Below the pieces are notes generated by a model. It searched no databases. It saw only the letters and a program-made list of their open reading frames with translations, and had not been told where the DNA came from. DNA of 64,000 nt from positions 2,884,266 through 2,948,265 of the forward strand of contig JAJHZJ010000268.1 of NCBI GenBank assembly GCA_023548195.1, in the 5' to 3' direction. The first letter of the stretch is position 1, and each line of letters starts with the position of its first letter. The position numbers and the translations under genes were made by a program. Positions 34,335-44,570 of the stretch are shown piece by piece. The DNA is from Bettongia penicillata ogilbyi. Taxonomy: Eukaryota; Chordata; Mammalia; Diprotodontia; Potoroidae.

Positions 34335-34580
34335 AGTAAGCATTTATGTTCTAAGCACAATGCTAAGTACTTTACAAAGATCTCGTTAGTCTTCACAAAA
34401 ACCCTCTAAGAATTGACGCTTCTTAGGTGCTGTTATTATCCCTATTTTAGAGTTGAGGAAACTGAGGCAAATAGAGGTTGTGACTTGCCAAAGGTCACAT
34501 AGTAAATGTTGGAAACTGGATTTGCACTCAGGTCTTCTTCAATGTAGGCCACGTGTTCTAACCAATGTGCCACCCATCTC
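34335..34580 (-). repeat. MAR1-type CORE-SINE
   Basis: 'tgctaagtactttacaaaga', 'gagttgaggaaactgaggca' and 'tgacttgccaaaggtcacat', ending with 'ccaatgtgccaccc'. Nearly complete. Confidence 0.88.
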
Positions 34581-34789
34581 ATAAGATACATGAATTGTGT
34601 ATTATTTATCAATATAAATAAATGTTATTTATATTATCATGTCATTATATAAATATTTATTAGGTATCAATTGACTGATAATCCTGTAGTCCATCATCTT
34701 ATTTTTCTAGTTGTAGTGATGGCAAAGGGCTTTCAATCAGCAGGATCTGAAGGAAGATTTTTTTTAATTGCTTAAAAACACATATGATA

Positions 34790-34985
34790 TAGCACATTAC
34801 AGTTTACAAAGTGCTTTTCTCAAAAAAAACCTGTCTGAACAGGCAGGGTAAGTACTATGACTTCCATTTTGCAGATGTGCAAAGAGGAACTCAGAGATGT
34901 TAGGTGATATAATTAAGATCACGGTAAGTAAATACTGAATATTCTGTCTTAATAATACTGTCTTCCAGTGCTTTCACTCAGCTTT
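34790..34985 (-). repeat. MAR1-type CORE-SINE
   Basis: 'cattacagtttacaaagtgc' and 'cattttgcagatgtgcaaag' in antisense order; decayed 5' side. Confidence 0.75.
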
Positions 34986-34989
34986 CCCA

Positions 34990-35750
34990 TACTGTTTCTT
35001 CTCATCCTGTCTCTTCTTTGTATGTCTTTTTTTATATTTTGCTTCTTTATTCACAAATAGGAATTAATGATAAATTTAGTATCTTGCCTTTTTGCCTGGA
35101 AGGTTTTCGACTTCTCCCTGTTCATTGATTAACATGGAATTAATTTTACCATTGCTTCCAGAGCAAAGAAAAACTTTCAAGATAACTGAGCTACTGGAAG
35201 CTCCTACCCTGGTTTCTTCTTGTCCCTCTGGAAGTGGCTGGCTAAGTCAAAAGACAAAATGCAAACATAGACTGACAGCAGCTATTGGTTGGAGAATTTG
35301 TCTTTGCATCATTACAGGCCAAATAATCCTTTACAACACTGGAGAAAAGTGACAAAATCTGAGAGCCATTGAGATTTGAGTAAAATGAGAGCTGTGGCCT
35401 GTGTTCCAGCACTAAATTTGTTCTGGAGGATTATAACTGCTATATAATTAGTACCAATGGACATTTTAGTTGAAACAAATAAGACGATGGAAGTACATTA
35501 TGGAATGTTGCCTTGGAACCAGGCTTTCCCTAAATCATCTGAAGGCCATTGCTTATCCTGCCCAGGTGTCTTCTCATGGCTCTGTAGAAAGTCTCTGGAC
35601 AGGTACCACATCACTAATATGTCTGGCACACCCTGATAATACTAGTCTCTCTTGGACCAGAAATTGGGCCTGCTTGTCACATCTATTCTCAATTCACTTT
35701 ATCATCCTTACAGTTTTCCACATTGTGGTATAGTAGAAAGGGCCCTATCA
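34990..35750. other. No recognised feature
   Basis: Two overlapping-size open frames (35092-35352, 86 codons; 35470-35733, 87 codons, both plus) show no domains, and no splice-site or homology evidence supports them. Confidence 0.45.
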
Positions 35751-35754
35751 GAAT

Positions 35755-35985
35755 CAGTATAATAACAGCTGTTTATCTGCTGTTTTAAGGTTTGTAAAGC
35801 ACCACACATACCCTATCACATTTGACCCTCATGGTAATCTTATAAGGTAGATGGTATGGGCATCTTTATCCCCATTTAACACATGAAAAAAACTAAGGAA
35901 AACTAAAACTGTTATCCAACAGTTTTAAAGGGCAGGATTTGAACTCAGGTCTTTTGGAATACAAGTCAAGCACTATATTCATTAT
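35755..35985 (-). repeat. MAR1-type CORE-SINE
   Basis: 'ttttaaggtttgtaaagcac', 'cacatttgaccctcatggta' and 'gaactcaggtcttttggaat'. Confidence 0.85.
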
Positions 35986-36234
35986 GTGAATATACTGAAT
36001 ATTATGTGAAGAAGATGTGTATTTAAATCTGCTATGTCTAATCCTGATTCAAATGAATCATGAATCCCATGAAATAGTTACATTATTTGAATTTTCACTG
36101 CATATTGCCATTATGTTGGAAACAATTACCATATTTTACACAATTTCAACTTTGAATAGGGTGAATCTGAATAGACACAACAACTTCATAGGACTCATTA
36201 TTCTCTCTAATTGGAACCTAGCTATGCTTTGATG

Positions 36235-36360
36235 GAAATCAGCAAGCATTTATTAAGTGCTTTCCATGTAGCGGACATTTTGCTAGGTGTTAGAGAGGCA
36301 AAGACAAAAGCACAACAGCCCATATCTTCAAGGAACTAACATTTACTGGGGGAAAACAAT
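36235..36360 (-). mobile_element. L2 3' end, outer part
   Basis: 'gcaagcatttattaagtgct' and 'ttgctaggtgttagagaggc' are the antisense L2 terminus. The L2 seems to continue at about 36670-36721 and then at 43460-43495, separated by a SINE and by the full-length L1. Confidence 0.75.
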
Positions 36361-36382
36361 AGGTGCACAATTGGGCAAAGTT

Positions 36383-36670
36383 GGCTGCTAGGTGGCACAG
36401 TGGATAGAATGCCAGGCATGAAATCAGGAAGACCCATCTTCCTGAGTTCAAATCCAGGCTCAGACACTTACTAACTGTGTGACCCTTGGGCAAGTCATTT
36501 AACCCTGTTTGCTTCAGTTTGCCCATCTGTAAATAAATAAAAAGATTAGATTTATTAGAATTGTTAATTAGAAAATCAGAAATAAATGGCAAAACATTCC
36601 AGTACCTTTGCACAAGAAAATCTCAGATGGAGTCATGAAGAGTCAAGCATAACTGATACAAACACAGATA
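36383..36670 (+). repeat. tRNA-headed SINE with RTE-like 3' end
   Basis: Head 'ggctgctaggtggcacagtg', B box 'gagttcaaatccaggctcag', MIR-like core 'tgtgacccttgggcaagtca', then the RTE 3' end 'aatggcaaaacattccagta' and 'gagtcatgaagagtcaagca', and an ACA-rich tail. Confidence 0.9.
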
Positions 36671-36705
36671 CAAACACAAAGTAATTACAGGAGCACAGGC
36701 ACAAA

Positions 36706-36721
36706 CATATAGGGCAATCTT
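36706..36721. repeat. Target-site duplication, left copy (L1)
   Basis: 'catatagggcaatctt', repeated perfectly at 43444-43459. Confidence 0.95.
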
Positions 36722-37132
36722 TTTTTTTTTCTTTTTTTTTTTAATTTAATTTAATTTAATTTTATTTTTTTTAATGTTTTACAATCATTTCCTTAAAGTT
36801 AAGATTTTATTCCCCCCACCCTTCCCTCAATACCCCCCTCCCTCCCCATGACAGCATACAATTCTGTTTAGGTTCTACATATACTTTCCTATTGAGCACA
36901 TTTTCACTATATTCATGCTATGTAGTCGAACTAAAATAAATGGAAGAAATCATATAACAAATCAACACATATTACACTGAAACCCACTCACACACAAACA
37001 TGATCTGCTACATTCTGCAAGTGGCTTCCACATTTCTTTCTCTGAGTGTGGATGGCATTTTGCCTTTGAAGACCGACATTAGGATTTTTTTTTTTCCTCA
37101 GTAAGTTCTTGTGTTATTACAAAGTTCCAAGT
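36722..37132 (-). other. L1 3' UTR and A-rich tail
   Basis: In sense orientation the UTR carries runs of G (antisense C runs at 36813-36850) followed by an AT-rich stretch and the A-rich tail. G-rich polypurine tracts in the 3' UTR are a known feature of mammalian L1. Confidence 0.85.
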
Positions 37133-40100
37133 CTACCAGAAGAAACTCTCGCACACTGTGGTCGTTGCTGTGCACAAAGTTCTCCTGGTTCTGCTCCTTT
37201 CGCTCAGCATCAGATCATATAAGTCCTTCCAGGCCTCCCTGAAGTCTTCTTGTTCCTCATTTCTTATGGCGCAATAGTACTCCATTACATTCATATACCA
37301 TAATTTATTCAGCCATTCCCCAATTGATGGGCATCCCCTTGACTTCCAGTTTTTGGCTACCACAAAGAGTGCTGCTATAAATATTTTTGTACACGTGGGA
37401 CCCTTTCCCGTTTTTATAATCTCTTGGGGATACAATCCTAGTAGTGATATTTCTGGGTCAAAGGGTATGCACATTTTTGTAGCCCTTTGGGCATAGTTCC
37501 AAACCGTTCTCCAGAAGGGTTGGATGATCTCACAGCTCCACCAACAATGAATTAGTGTTCCAACTCTCCCACATCCTCTCCAGCATTTATCATTTTCTTG
37601 TTCTGTCATGTTTGCCAATCTTACAGGTGTGATGTGGTACCGCAGAGTTGTTTTGATTTGCATCTCTCTAATCAATAGTGATTTAGAGCACTTTTTCATA
37701 TGATTATAGATATTTTTGATTTCTTCCCCTGAAAATTGCTTGTTCATATCCTTTGACCATTTATCAATTGGGGAATGACTTGGATGGTTATATATTTGAG
37801 TCAGTTCTCTATATATTCTAGAAATGAGGCCTTTATCCCCGAGCTTAGCTGTAAAAATTTTTTCCCAATTTACTACATCCCTCCGAATTTTGGTTGCATT
37901 GGGTTTGGTTGTGCAAAAACTTTTCAGTTTAAAGTAATCAAAATTATCCATCTTGCATTTCATAATGCTTTCTATCGTTTCTTTAGAAAAAAATTCTTCC
38001 CCTCTCCATAAATCTGATAAATACACTATACCTTGCTTCTCCAGTTTATTCATGGTATCAATCTTTATACCTAAATCATGTACCCATTTGGACTTTATTC
38101 TTGTGTACGGTGTCAGGCATGGGTCTATGCCTAATTTCCGCCACACAGTTAACCAGTTTTCCCAGCAGTTTTTGTCGAACAATGAGTTCTTATCCCAGAA
38201 GCTGGGATCTTTGGGTTTGTCAAACAGGAGGTTGCTATATTCCTTGCCAACTGTGTCTTGAGTGCCAAGCCTATTCCATTTGTCAACCCCTCTGTTTCTT
38301 AGCCAATACCAAGTGGTTTTGATAATTGCTGCTTTATAATACAATTTGAGGTCTGGTAGCACTAGGCCACCTTCCCAAGCATTTCTTTTCATTAGTCCCT
38401 TTGATATTCTGGACCTTTTGTTTTTCCAAATGAATTTTGATATTATTTTATCCAGCTCTAGAAAATAATTATCTGATAGTTTAATTGGTATGGCACTAAA
38501 TAAGTAGATTAATTTAGGTAGAATTGTCATTTTTATTATATTAGCTCGGCCTACCCATGAACTACTGATGTTTTTCCACTTACTTAAATCTGACTTTATT
38601 TGTGCAAAAAGTGTCTTGTAATTGTGTTCATATAATCCCTGGGTTTGTTTTGGCAGGTAAACTCCTAAGTATTTTATAGTGTCTACTCTAGCTTTAAATG
38701 GGATTTCTCTTTCTATCTCTTGGAGTTGGACTTTGTTGCTAATATATAGGAATGCAGAAGATTTGTGTGGGTTTATTTTGTAACCTGCAACTTTGCCAAA
38801 GTTGTTTATTATTTCAAGTAGCTTTTTACTTGAATCTCTGGGATTCTCTAAATATATCATCATATCATCTGCAAAGAGTGATAACTTAGTTTCTTCTTTG
38901 GCTATTTTTATTCCTTCAATTTCTTTATCTTGTCTAATTGCTACCGCTAACATTTCTAGTACCATATTGAATAATAATGGTGATAATGGGCATCCTTGTT
39001 TCACCCCTGACCTTATTGGAAATGCCTCTAGCTTATCTCCATTGCATATAATGCTTGCTGAAGGTTTTAGGTAGATACTGCTTATTATTTTATGGAAGGT
39101 TCCCTTTATTCCTATGTTCTCCAGTGTTTTTAATAGGAATGGGTGTTGTATTTTGTCAAAAGCTTTTTCTGCATCAATTGAGATAATCATGTGGTTTTTG
39201 TTGGTTTTCTTGTTGATATGATTGATAATGCTAATAGTTTTCCTAATATTGAACCAGCCCTGCATTCCTGGTATGAAACCTACCTGATCATAATGTATTA
39301 TTCTCTTGATAAGATGCTGTATTCGTTTTGCTAAAATCTTGTTGAAAATTTTTGCATCTATATTCATTAGAGAAATTGGTCTGTAATTTTCTTTTTCTGT
39401 TTTATCTCTTCCTGGCTTGGGTATCAAAACCATATTTGTATCATAGAAGGAATTTGGGAGTACTCCTTCTTCCCCAATTTTCCCAAATAGTCTATATAGT
39501 ATTGGAATTAACTGTTCTTTAAAGGTTTGATAGAATTCACTTGTGAATCCATCTGGTCCTGGAGATTTTTTCCTAGGGAGTTCATTGATGGCTTGTTCAA
39601 TTTCTTTTTCTGAGATGGGGTTGTTTAAGTATTCTATTTCCTCTTCTGTTAATCTGGGCAATTTGTATTTTTTAAAATATTCATCCATCTCATTTAGATT
39701 ATCGAATTTGTGGGCATAAAGTTCGGCAAAATAATTTCTAATTATTGTTTTAATTTCCTCCTCATTGGAGGTGAGTTCACCCCTTTCATTTTTAATATTT
39801 GTAATATGATTTTCTTCTTTCTTTTTTTTAATCAAATTGACCAAAGGTTTATCAATTTTATTAGTTTTTTCATAAAACCAACTATTGGTTTTATTTATTG
39901 ATTCAATAGTTTTCTTAATTTCAATTTTATTAATCTCTCCTTTGGTTTTCAGTATTTCTAATTTGGTATTTTCTTGGGGATTTTCAATTTGTTCTTTTTC
40001 TAGCTTTTTCAGCTGCATACCCAAGTCATTGATCTCCTCTTTCTCTATTTTATTTATGTAGGCATTCAAAGATATAAAACTTCCCCTAAGAACTGCTTTT

Positions 40101-41023
40101 GCAGTATCCCATAAGATTTGGTAGGTTGTCTCATTATTGTCATTCTCTTGAATGAAGTTGTTAATTGTTTCTATGATTTCTTCTTTAACCCATTCCTTCT
40201 TTAGGATTAAATTATTTAGTTTCCAACTGATTTTTGCTTTATCTTTCCATGGCCTTTTACTACATATAATTTTTATTGCATTATGATCTGAGAAGGATGC
40301 ACTGATTATCTCTGCCTTTCTGCACTGGATTTTGAGATTTTTATGTCCTAGTACATGGTCAATTTTTGTAAATGTTCCATGTACTGCTGAGAAAAAGGTA
40401 TATTCCTTTCTATTCCCATTCAATTTTCTCCAAAGATCTATCATATCTACCTTATCTAGAGTTTTATTTACCTCCTTAACCTCTTTCTTGTTTATTTTGA
40501 GGTTAGATTTATCAAGTTCAGAAAGAGGAAGGTTGAGGTCCCCCACTAGTATAGTTTTGCTGTCAATTTCTTCCTTCAACTCCCTCAATCTCTCCTCTAA
40601 GAATCTGGATGCTATACCACTTGGAGCATACATGTTTAGTAATGATATTGCTTCATTGTCTATGGTGCCTTTTAGCAGGATATAGTTTCCATTCTTATCC
40701 CTTTTGATTAGATCTATTTCTGCTTTTGCTTTGTCTGAGATTAGGATTGCTACTCCTGCCTTTTTTACATCAGCTGAAGCACAATATATTCTGTTCCATC
40801 CTTTAACCTTTAACCTATGTGTATCCCCCCGTTTCAAATGTGTTTCTTGTAAGCAGCATATTGTTGGATTATGGCTTTTAATCCATTCTGCTATCCGTCT
40901 CCGTTTTATGGGAGAATTCATTCCATTCACATTCACAGTTATGATTACAATCTGTGTATTTCCCTCCATCTTCTTTCCCACCATTTGTGCTTTTAGCTCT
41001 GCTGTCTCCCTTCCCCTCCTCAC
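37133..41023 (-). CDS. L1 ORF2p: endonuclease / reverse transcriptase, intact
   Basis: A 1296-codon open frame with no interruption. The N-terminal APE-type endonuclease has VNVNGMNSP (about 30-38), the catalytic-type Glu in QETHL (59-63), GDLNLPL (161-167) and SDH (245-247). The reverse transcriptase has SIDAEKAFD (615-623), [10 protein letters not shown] (673-682) and the catalytic FADD (717-720). The C-terminal Cys/His motif is C1147-x3-C1151-x7-H1159-x4-C1164. Together these make target-primed reverse transcription plausible. The first Met gives an 18-residue leader of unlikely sequence; Met19 (start 40969, [16 protein letters not shown]) fits the usual L1 ORF2 N-terminus better. Length is close to other mammalian ORF2 proteins. 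It probably depends on unconventional re-initiation after ORF1. Confidence 0.96.
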   Translation of the reverse strand: MRRGRETAELKAQMVGKKMEGNTQIVIITVNVNGMNSPIKRRRIAEWIKSHNPTICCLQETHLKRGDTHRLKVKGWNRIYCASADVKKAGVAILISDKAKAEIDLIKRDKNGNYILLKGTIDNEAISLLNMYAPSGIASRFLEERLRELKEEIDSKTILVGDLNLPLSELDKSNLKINKKEVKEVNKTLDKVDMIDLWRKLNGNRKEYTFFSAVHGTFTKIDHVLGHKNLKIQCRKAEIISASFSDHNAIKIICSKRPWKDKAKISWKLNNLILKKEWVKEEIIETINNFIQENDNNETTYQILWDTAKAVLRGSFISLNAYINKIEKEEINDLGMQLKKLEKEQIENPQENTKLEILKTKGEINKIEIKKTIESINKTNSWFYEKTNKIDKPLVNLIKKKKEENHITNIKNERGELTSNEEEIKTIIRNYFAELYAHKFDNLNEMDEYFKKYKLPRLTEEEIEYLNNPISEKEIEQAINELPRKKSPGPDGFTSEFYQTFKEQLIPILYRLFGKIGEEGVLPNSFYDTNMVLIPKPGRDKTEKENYRPISLMNIDAKIFNKILAKRIQHLIKRIIHYDQVGFIPGMQGWFNIRKTISIINHINKKTNKNHMIISIDAEKAFDKIQHPFLLKTLENIGIKGTFHKIISSIYLKPSASIICNGDKLEAFPIRSGVKQGCPLSPLLFNMVLEMLAVAIRQDKEIEGIKIAKEETKLSLFADDMMIYLENPRDSSKKLLEIINNFGKVAGYKINPHKSSAFLYISNKVQLQEIEREIPFKARVDTIKYLGVYLPKQTQGLYEHNYKTLFAQIKSDLSKWKNISSSWVGRANIIKMTILPKLIYLFSAIPIKLSDNYFLELDKIISKFIWKNKRSRISKGLMKRNAWEGGLVLPDLKLYYKAAIIKTTWYWLRNRGVDKWNRLGTQDTVGKEYSNLLFDKPKDPSFWDKNSLFDKNCWENWLTVWRKLGIDPCLTPYTRIKSKWVHDLGIKIDTMNKLEKQGIVYLSDLWRGEEFFSKETIESIMKCKMDNFDYFKLKSFCTTKPNATKIRRDVVNWEKIFTAKLGDKGLISRIYRELTQIYNHPSHSPIDKWSKDMNKQFSGEEIKNIYNHMKKCSKSLLIREMQIKTTLRYHITPVRLANMTEQENDKCWRGCGRVGTLIHCWWSCEIIQPFWRTVWNYAQRATKMCIPFDPEISLLGLYPQEIIKTGKGPTCTKIFIAALFVVAKNWKSRGCPSIGEWLNKLWYMNVMEYYCAIRNEEQEDFREAWKDLYDLMLSERSRTRRTLCTATTTVCESFFW

Positions 41024-41546
41024 TAGTATTTACTTTTCACCACCTCCTCTTGCCGCCTTCCCCTCTTTCTTTTAGCCCCCCTCCCTTTTACTCCCCTTTA
41101 CTCTTATTGCTTCTTCCCTCCCTTTTGCCTCCCTCCCCTTTCTTCCCTCTTCCCCTCCCACTGCTTATAGAGCTAGTTAGGATTTTCTACTTAAGTTTAT
41201 TGTTCCGTCCTTTAAACAAATCCGATGAGAGTACCTCTCACATAATGCTCATCTCCCTCCCCTCTTTCCCTCTACTATGATTTTGTACTTCTTCTTGTGA
41301 TGTAATTTGCCATTTCCTGCTTCCTCCTTTTCACACCTCCTATTACACTCCCTTCTCATACTTAAATCACATTTTTTATCATGATATCATTTACTTTATA
41401 TCCGTTCCCCCTATGCTTATCCCTTTTATATTTCTTAATAGACGCACAGTTCTTGAGATAAACAGATAACATCTTCCCTTATAGGGAGGTGAACAACTTG
41501 CCCTCATTGAGTAGCAAGTTGTTTCCCCCCCCCACTGTTTACCTTT
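41024..41546 (-). other. L1 inter-ORF spacer, polypurine-rich
   Basis: About 520 bases separate the ORF1 stop from the ORF2 frame. In sense the ORF2-proximal part (41050-41170) is almost all purine. Human L1 has a spacer of only tens of bases. The old L1 relic at 7150-7560 has a similarly placed zone, so the long spacer looks like a family trait. Confidence 0.8.
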
Positions 41547-42685
41547 TTATGATTCTCTTGAGACCTGCATTTGAAGATCGAATTGTCTATTAAGTTCTGG
41601 TGTTTTGGTCAGGAAACTCTGGAAATCCCTTACTTCGTTGAATGACTTTCTCCTTGCCTGAAATGTTATGCTGAACTTTGCTGGGTAGTTGATCCTTGGT
41701 TGCAGTCCCAGCTCCTTTGCCTTACGGAATATTGGGTTCCAATTCTTTCGATCTTTTAATGTAGAAGCTGCAAGGTCCTGTGTAATCCTGATTGTATCCC
41801 CTTGATATTTAAATTGTTTCTTTCTGGCTGCTTGTAATATTTTTTCCTTCACTTGATAGCTCTGGAATTCGGCAACTATATTTCTTGGGTTTTGAGTTTG
41901 GGGTCCCTTTCAGGAGGGGAACGGTGGATTCTTTCGATGACTATTTTGCCCTCTGAATCTAGTACTTCTGGGCAGTTTTCCTTGATGATTTCCTGGAAGA
42001 TATTGTCCAGGCTCTTTTCTCCATCCTGGGTTTCTGGCAGGCCAATAATTCTTAAGTTTTCCCTTCTGGATCTATTTTCCAGGTCAGTTGTTTTTCCAAT
42101 TAGATATTTTACATTTTCTTCTATCTTTTCATTCTTTAGATTTTGTTTGACTGATTCTTGCTGTCTCATTGAGTCGTTAGTTTCTACTTGCCCAATTCTA
42201 ATCTTCATCACATTGTTTTCTTCTGTTAACTTTTGTATCTCTTTTTCCATCTGCCCAATTTTTCCTTTTAATAAGCTATTTTCTCCATTTAATTTTTGTA
42301 CTTCCTTTTCCATTTGGCCTTTCAGGAATTTATTTTCTCCAGCTAATTTTTGTACTTCCTTTTCCATTTGGCCTTTCAGGAATTTATTTTCTCCAGTTAA
42401 TTTTTGAACTTCTTTTTCCATTTGTTCAATTTTCCTTTTCAGGGAGATGTTCTCATCAGTGAATTCTTTCTTAATAATTTTAAAATCATTGGCCAGTTTA
42501 TCTTCTATTTCCTTCTTCAGCTGTTCCAGGAGAGCTGCTTGTACTTGCGAGTAGTTCATAGTCCCTTCTGAAGTTTCAGATGGAAGTACAGTCTCAGCTG
42601 TGACCTCTTTGGGGCTTGTGTTTTGGTCCTTATCCCCATAGAAAGATTCTATGGTTCTTTCGGCCCTCTTCTTTTTCCTATTCAT
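41547..42685 (-). pseudogene. L1 ORF1 (RNA-binding chaperone), one-base frameshift
   Basis: Starts MNRKKKRAERTIESFYG at 42685 and runs 269 codons through a long coiled coil (about residues 45-190) into the RRENLRIIGLPE region. The frame is lost at an AAAACCC run (plus-strand 41887-41893), where one base appears to be missing. The remaining C-terminal part (to 41547) is open in the next frame, from PRNIVAEFQ through KEKILQAARKK to the stop. With the base counted, the length is 380 codons, as in the half-L1. The coiled coil contains 18-residue tandem repeats. The frameshift may be a mutation or an assembly error in a homopolymer run. Confidence 0.9.
42264..42425 (-). repeat. 54-bp tandem repeat in L1 ORF1 coiled coil
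   Basis: Two nearly identical 54-base units (42318-42371 and 42372-42425) and a more diverged one (42264-42317) each encode an 18-residue block of the type MEKEVQKLxGENKFLKGQ. The unit is not a whole number of heptads (18 residues), which matters for coiled-coil register. Confidence 0.9.
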
Positions 42686-43443
42686 GATTTTGATTGAGTG
42701 TTGTGGCTTCTGGTTCTCTCAGTCAGAAGCTGGAGAACTTTTTGGTGAGCTGATGTGTGAAAAAGCTAAAAGCAGGTATTTGTTTGGTGTTTCCCTGATC
42801 AGCCCTGGGTTTAGCTTGTTAAGTGTGGGGGAGTGGTCTGGTCCCAGGAGATCTCAGATGAATTGAGGCAAAGGCAAGCTCAGGGGCTGGTAATCCCAGC
42901 TGCCCTATTGTCTTTCTGATTCCCCTGGATGGCTGAGGCACGCCTAGATGCTAATGCGTGTTCCCAACCCTCCTGGGGCTCCTCTCCTGGTGCTGAGGCT
43001 TGCTTGGGTCCTAGTGCGAATTTTCCCTGCCCTGGGTCCTCTGTCCTTCCGGTTTGCCTCTGCCACCGTATGAGGAATCCCCCTTAGCTATTTTCCTCGT
43101 CTCAGGTGTTATGAGACTATTGGTCTCCTTCTTCTAATTCTACTGATCTGGGATTTTTCTGGGGAGATATTTTATGGTTCTTTCACGGTCATCAAGGGGG
43201 AAGGAGAGAGCATTAGCTGATTACACCGCCATCCTGGCTCCCGGAAGTTCAAGTAAGTGACTCACCGGAGTTTGATCTTCGGGCTGAAGGTCCCAGGAGC
43301 TGCTGCGCTGATATCGGGGGCTCCGAGGCTCTCACTGACTCGGTTGGGCTTGTCTCCCGCCCCGGGTGCCGCTCCTCTAGTTCCACCCGCCACTCAGGTT
43401 TCTCGGATCTCCTCCGCTCCGCTGCACTGGCCGTGCTGCGCTC
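42686..43443 (-). promoter_or_regulatory. L1 5' UTR with GC-rich, CpG-rich start
   Basis: The outermost 200 bases (43241-43443) hold about 16 CpG and an Sp1-like 'ggggcggga' (sense strand), unlike the AT-rich surroundings. The YY1-like motif 'gccaggatggcggtgt', usually within the first bases of L1, lies about 205 bases inside the element at 43221-43238. The promoter role is inferred from position and composition. Confidence 0.65.
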
Positions 43444-43459
43444 CATATAGGGCAATCTT
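43444..43459. repeat. Target-site duplication, right copy (L1)
   Basis: Identical to 36706-36721. Confidence 0.95.
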
Positions 43460-43499
43460 AAGAGACCTTTCAAAGGAGATACAACTTGAGCCTTGAAAA

Positions 43500-43790
43500 T
43501 GATGACAACAGTAACGGTAGCTAGCATTTAGATAGCTTTTTTAAGTTTGTGAAACAATTTACAGATGTGATGAAGTGTTTACGTTTATTGCCTGACTTCT
43601 ATTTGATCGTCACACAAACCTCTGAGGTATCTGCTATTGTTGTCTCCATTTTGCAGATGGGAAAACGAGGACTAGGGAGGAAAATGGAGCTAGTAAGCAT
43701 CTAAGGGAAGTTGTAAATTCAAGTATTCTATGAGTCCATAGAACTCAATCCACTAAGCCACCTAACTACTTTAAATGAAGGTAGGAATTT
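43500..43790 (-). repeat. MAR1-type CORE-SINE
   Basis: 'gctagcatttagatagcttt', 'ctccattttgcagatgggaa' and 'caatccactaagccacctaa' in antisense order. Confidence 0.8.
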
Positions 43791-43859
43791 CAGGAAGTTG
43801 AGATAAATGGTCTTGGGCAACTCATTTGGTGGCTCTATGACTCAGTTTTCTTTTAAAAC

Positions 43860-44075
43860 TTATTTTTGTTCAGTCATGTCCAACTCTTCATGACCTCATT
43901 TGGGGTTTTCTTGGCAAAGATGCTAGAGTGGTTTGTCATTTCTTTCTTAGCCTATTTTACAGAAGAGGAACTGAGGAAAACCTGGTTAAGTGACAAGGTC
44001 ACATAGCTGGTAGGAGTCTGAGTTCGCATTTGAACTTGGGTCTTCCTGAGTACCTTGGTTCTACCTACCTTCCCT
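43860..44075 (-). repeat. MAR1/RTE-type SINE
   Basis: 'gttcagtcatgtccaactct', 'tggggttttcttggcaaaga', 'agaagaggaactgagg' and 'cttgggtcttcctgagtacc'. Confidence 0.9.
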
Positions 44076-44424
44076 CTTTGCAAAATTAGAGTGTTAGATG
44101 ATGTGCAGGGATTCTAGCTTTACATCCAAGAGTCTACTATCGTGATAAGACTTCTTTGGCTAATTTTTTTTGCCTGATGCTACTAAGTAATCCTTACTGT
44201 CAGTTTTTGGTAAACAGTTCCATATGGTTAGTACTCCACTTAATTGTGTTTGGTCTCTTTGTGTGCCAAACTGTTACACCATCTGTCCTCTACTTCTCCT
44301 TAGTGGTAACTTCTTAAAGATAACTTTTTGTACCTTAAAGACATGAGTTTCCAAATCAAGCTCCTCATTTGGTTACATGTATGTAACTGAAAGGTACTTG
44401 GTCTGATAGCTAATGAATGAGCTG

Positions 44425-44570
44425 TAACTATACTATACTATGCTATACTATACTATACTGTATTATACTATACAATACTATACTATATTATACTATACTA
44501 TACAATACTATACTATATTATACTATACTATATTATACTATGCTGTATTATACTATACTATACGTACTAT
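44425..44570. repeat. (TACTA)n pentanucleotide array
   Basis: About 29 units of TATAC/TACTA with periodic substitutions. Higher-order blocks repeat (e.g. 'acaatactatactatattat' twice). The open frame of alternating Tyr-Thr/Ile-Leu across it is an artefact. Confidence 0.97.

Larger units (their letters stand above)
36722..43443 (-). mobile_element. Full-length L1 retrotransposon
   Basis: An element of about 6.7 kb lies between perfect 16-bp target-site duplications. In sense (minus) order it has a 5' UTR at 43443-42686, ORF1 at 42685-41547 (one-base frameshift), an inter-ORF spacer of about 520 bases, ORF2 at 41023-37133 (intact), a 3' UTR with G-runs, and an A-rich tail at about 36766-36722 with AATTT-like interruptions. 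Intact ORF2 and undegraded duplications indicate a recent insertion, inside an older L2. With a repaired or trans-supplied ORF1 function it would be close to competence, but mobility cannot be judged from sequence alone. Confidence 0.96.

Noticed and set aside
37775..41280. Several plus-strand frames of 63-123 codons
   Set aside because: They are antisense shadows of the intact L1 ORF2 and its polypurine spacer.
41853..42407. Plus-strand frame of 184 codons
   Set aside because: Antisense of the ORF1 coiled-coil repeats; its Ser/Phe-rich repeated blocks simply mirror the 54-bp units.
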